A stretch of DNA of 64,000 bases from Flagellimonas allohymeniacidonis. GTDB taxonomy: Bacteria; Bacteroidota; Bacteroidia; Flavobacteriales; Flavobacteriaceae. The stretch spans positions 30,731-94,730 of the forward strand of contig NZ_SGIU01000003.1 of NCBI RefSeq assembly GCF_004296335.1. The letters are read 5' to 3'. Position numbers and translations under genes: made by a program. Below are positions 63,862 through 64,000 of the stretch, in pieces; the first letter of the stretch is position 1, and each line of letters opens with the position of its first letter. The notes beneath the pieces were generated by a model. It ran no database searches, was not told where the DNA came from, and saw only the letters and a list, made by a program, of their open reading frames with translations.

Positions 63862-64000
63862 TTTGCCGGTGAAAGCCGGATGATTGCGGGATAAAAAGGG
63901 GCCCTATAGGGGTTTCTTTTTTGAGAGAAGTTCATTGAACATATTGGTATAGACAGCGTAAACAAAGAGAAAGAAAGACCATTTTGGTGCCGGGCAGATC
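63855..64000 (+). ncRNA. Putative 16S rRNA operon leader, truncated by the window edge
   Basis: The leader carries nested hairpins (CCCGC / GCGGG around CCGG / CCGG) at 63857-63896, then GTTCATTGAACATATTGG (63929-63946), a phrase I recognise from flavobacterial rRNA leaders just before 16S (antitermination-like element), and an AGACAGCGTAAAC segment. No open frame longer than a few codons starts here. The assignment is by pattern memory; if correct, 16S begins shortly beyond base 64000. Between 63665 and 63821 nothing is recognised other than AT-rich spacer. Confidence 0.5.

Noticed and set aside
63889..63922. CCCTATAGGG palindrome followed by a T run, resembling a terminator
   Set aside because: The stem is only five pairs plus mismatches and wobble, and it sits inside a likely rRNA leader; a processing or antitermination structure is as plausible, so no terminator is called.

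Overview
The window is ordinary chromosome of a marine Flavobacteriaceae-type Bacteroidetes; the genus cannot be fixed from sequence alone. Supporting signs are the Bacteroidetes promoter signature (TTG, about 19-21 bp, then TAnnTTTG) before many genes, near absence of Shine-Dalgarno sequences, a transketolase split into two genes, the rpmB-rpmG-DUF4295 trio, and a carotenoid set with CruF, CrtD and a CrtA-like enzyme. No insertion sequence, prophage, CRISPR array or plasmid-type gene was seen.

Layout. 1-8.8 kb: a partial gene end, a CoA-binding protein, a sodium/solute symporter, recR, a 2-oxoacid dehydrogenase E2, a secreted esterase, an exonuclease, an FAH-family enzyme, an orphan Hpt protein, cinA and a ribosomal protein operon. 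8.9-17.2 kb: ftsY, a DUF2911 protein, a lipoprotein amidase, a serine hydrolase, rimO, DoxX and a Tat-exported Gfo/Idh/MocA oxidoreductase. 17.2-19.2 kb: an ECF sigma / anti-sigma pair divergent from a secreted fasciclin protein. 19.2-29.2 kb: SRPBCC proteins, a beta-lactamase-fold hydrolase, two envelope peptidyl-prolyl isomerases, MoxR, aconitase, and two tandem thioredoxin-fold proteins, the first lacking one cysteine of its CxxC motif.

28.5-35.8 kb is a light and pigment locus: a CrtA-like enzyme faces a minus-strand operon carH-like regulator - crtI - crtB - crtZ - crtD - cruF, followed upstream by tRNA-Leu and a stand-alone BLUF blue-light receptor. The set fits a myxol/saproxanthin-type carotenoid route except that no lycopene cyclase is present. 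The MerR regulator keeps the W-x9-E-H and E-x-H-x-x-G cobalamin motifs of CarH photoreceptors but has Gln where CarH has the second cobalt-ligating His.

36.0-45.9 kb holds a clade II type nitrous oxide reductase locus (cytochrome c, fasciclin, nosZ, a membrane protein, nosL, nosD, nosF, nosY) divergent from an Rrf2 regulator with three cysteines. A CRP/FNR-geometry inverted repeat lies about 41.5 bp before the predicted start of the nos transcript. Two unrecognised secreted proteins follow the cluster. 46-64 kb is housekeeping: tRNA-Lys, aroK, a phosphoribosyltransferase, an S4 protein, an FKBP lipoprotein, split transketolase, tgt, an LptF/G permease, accA, dnaB, a HAD phosphatase, a YjbQ protein, and the thrS-infC-rpmI-rplT operon. 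The window ends in what looks like the promoter and leader of an rRNA operon.

Start codons were moved from the longest open frame where a promoter, signal peptide or family length argued for it; infC probably starts at AUA and tgt at TTG.
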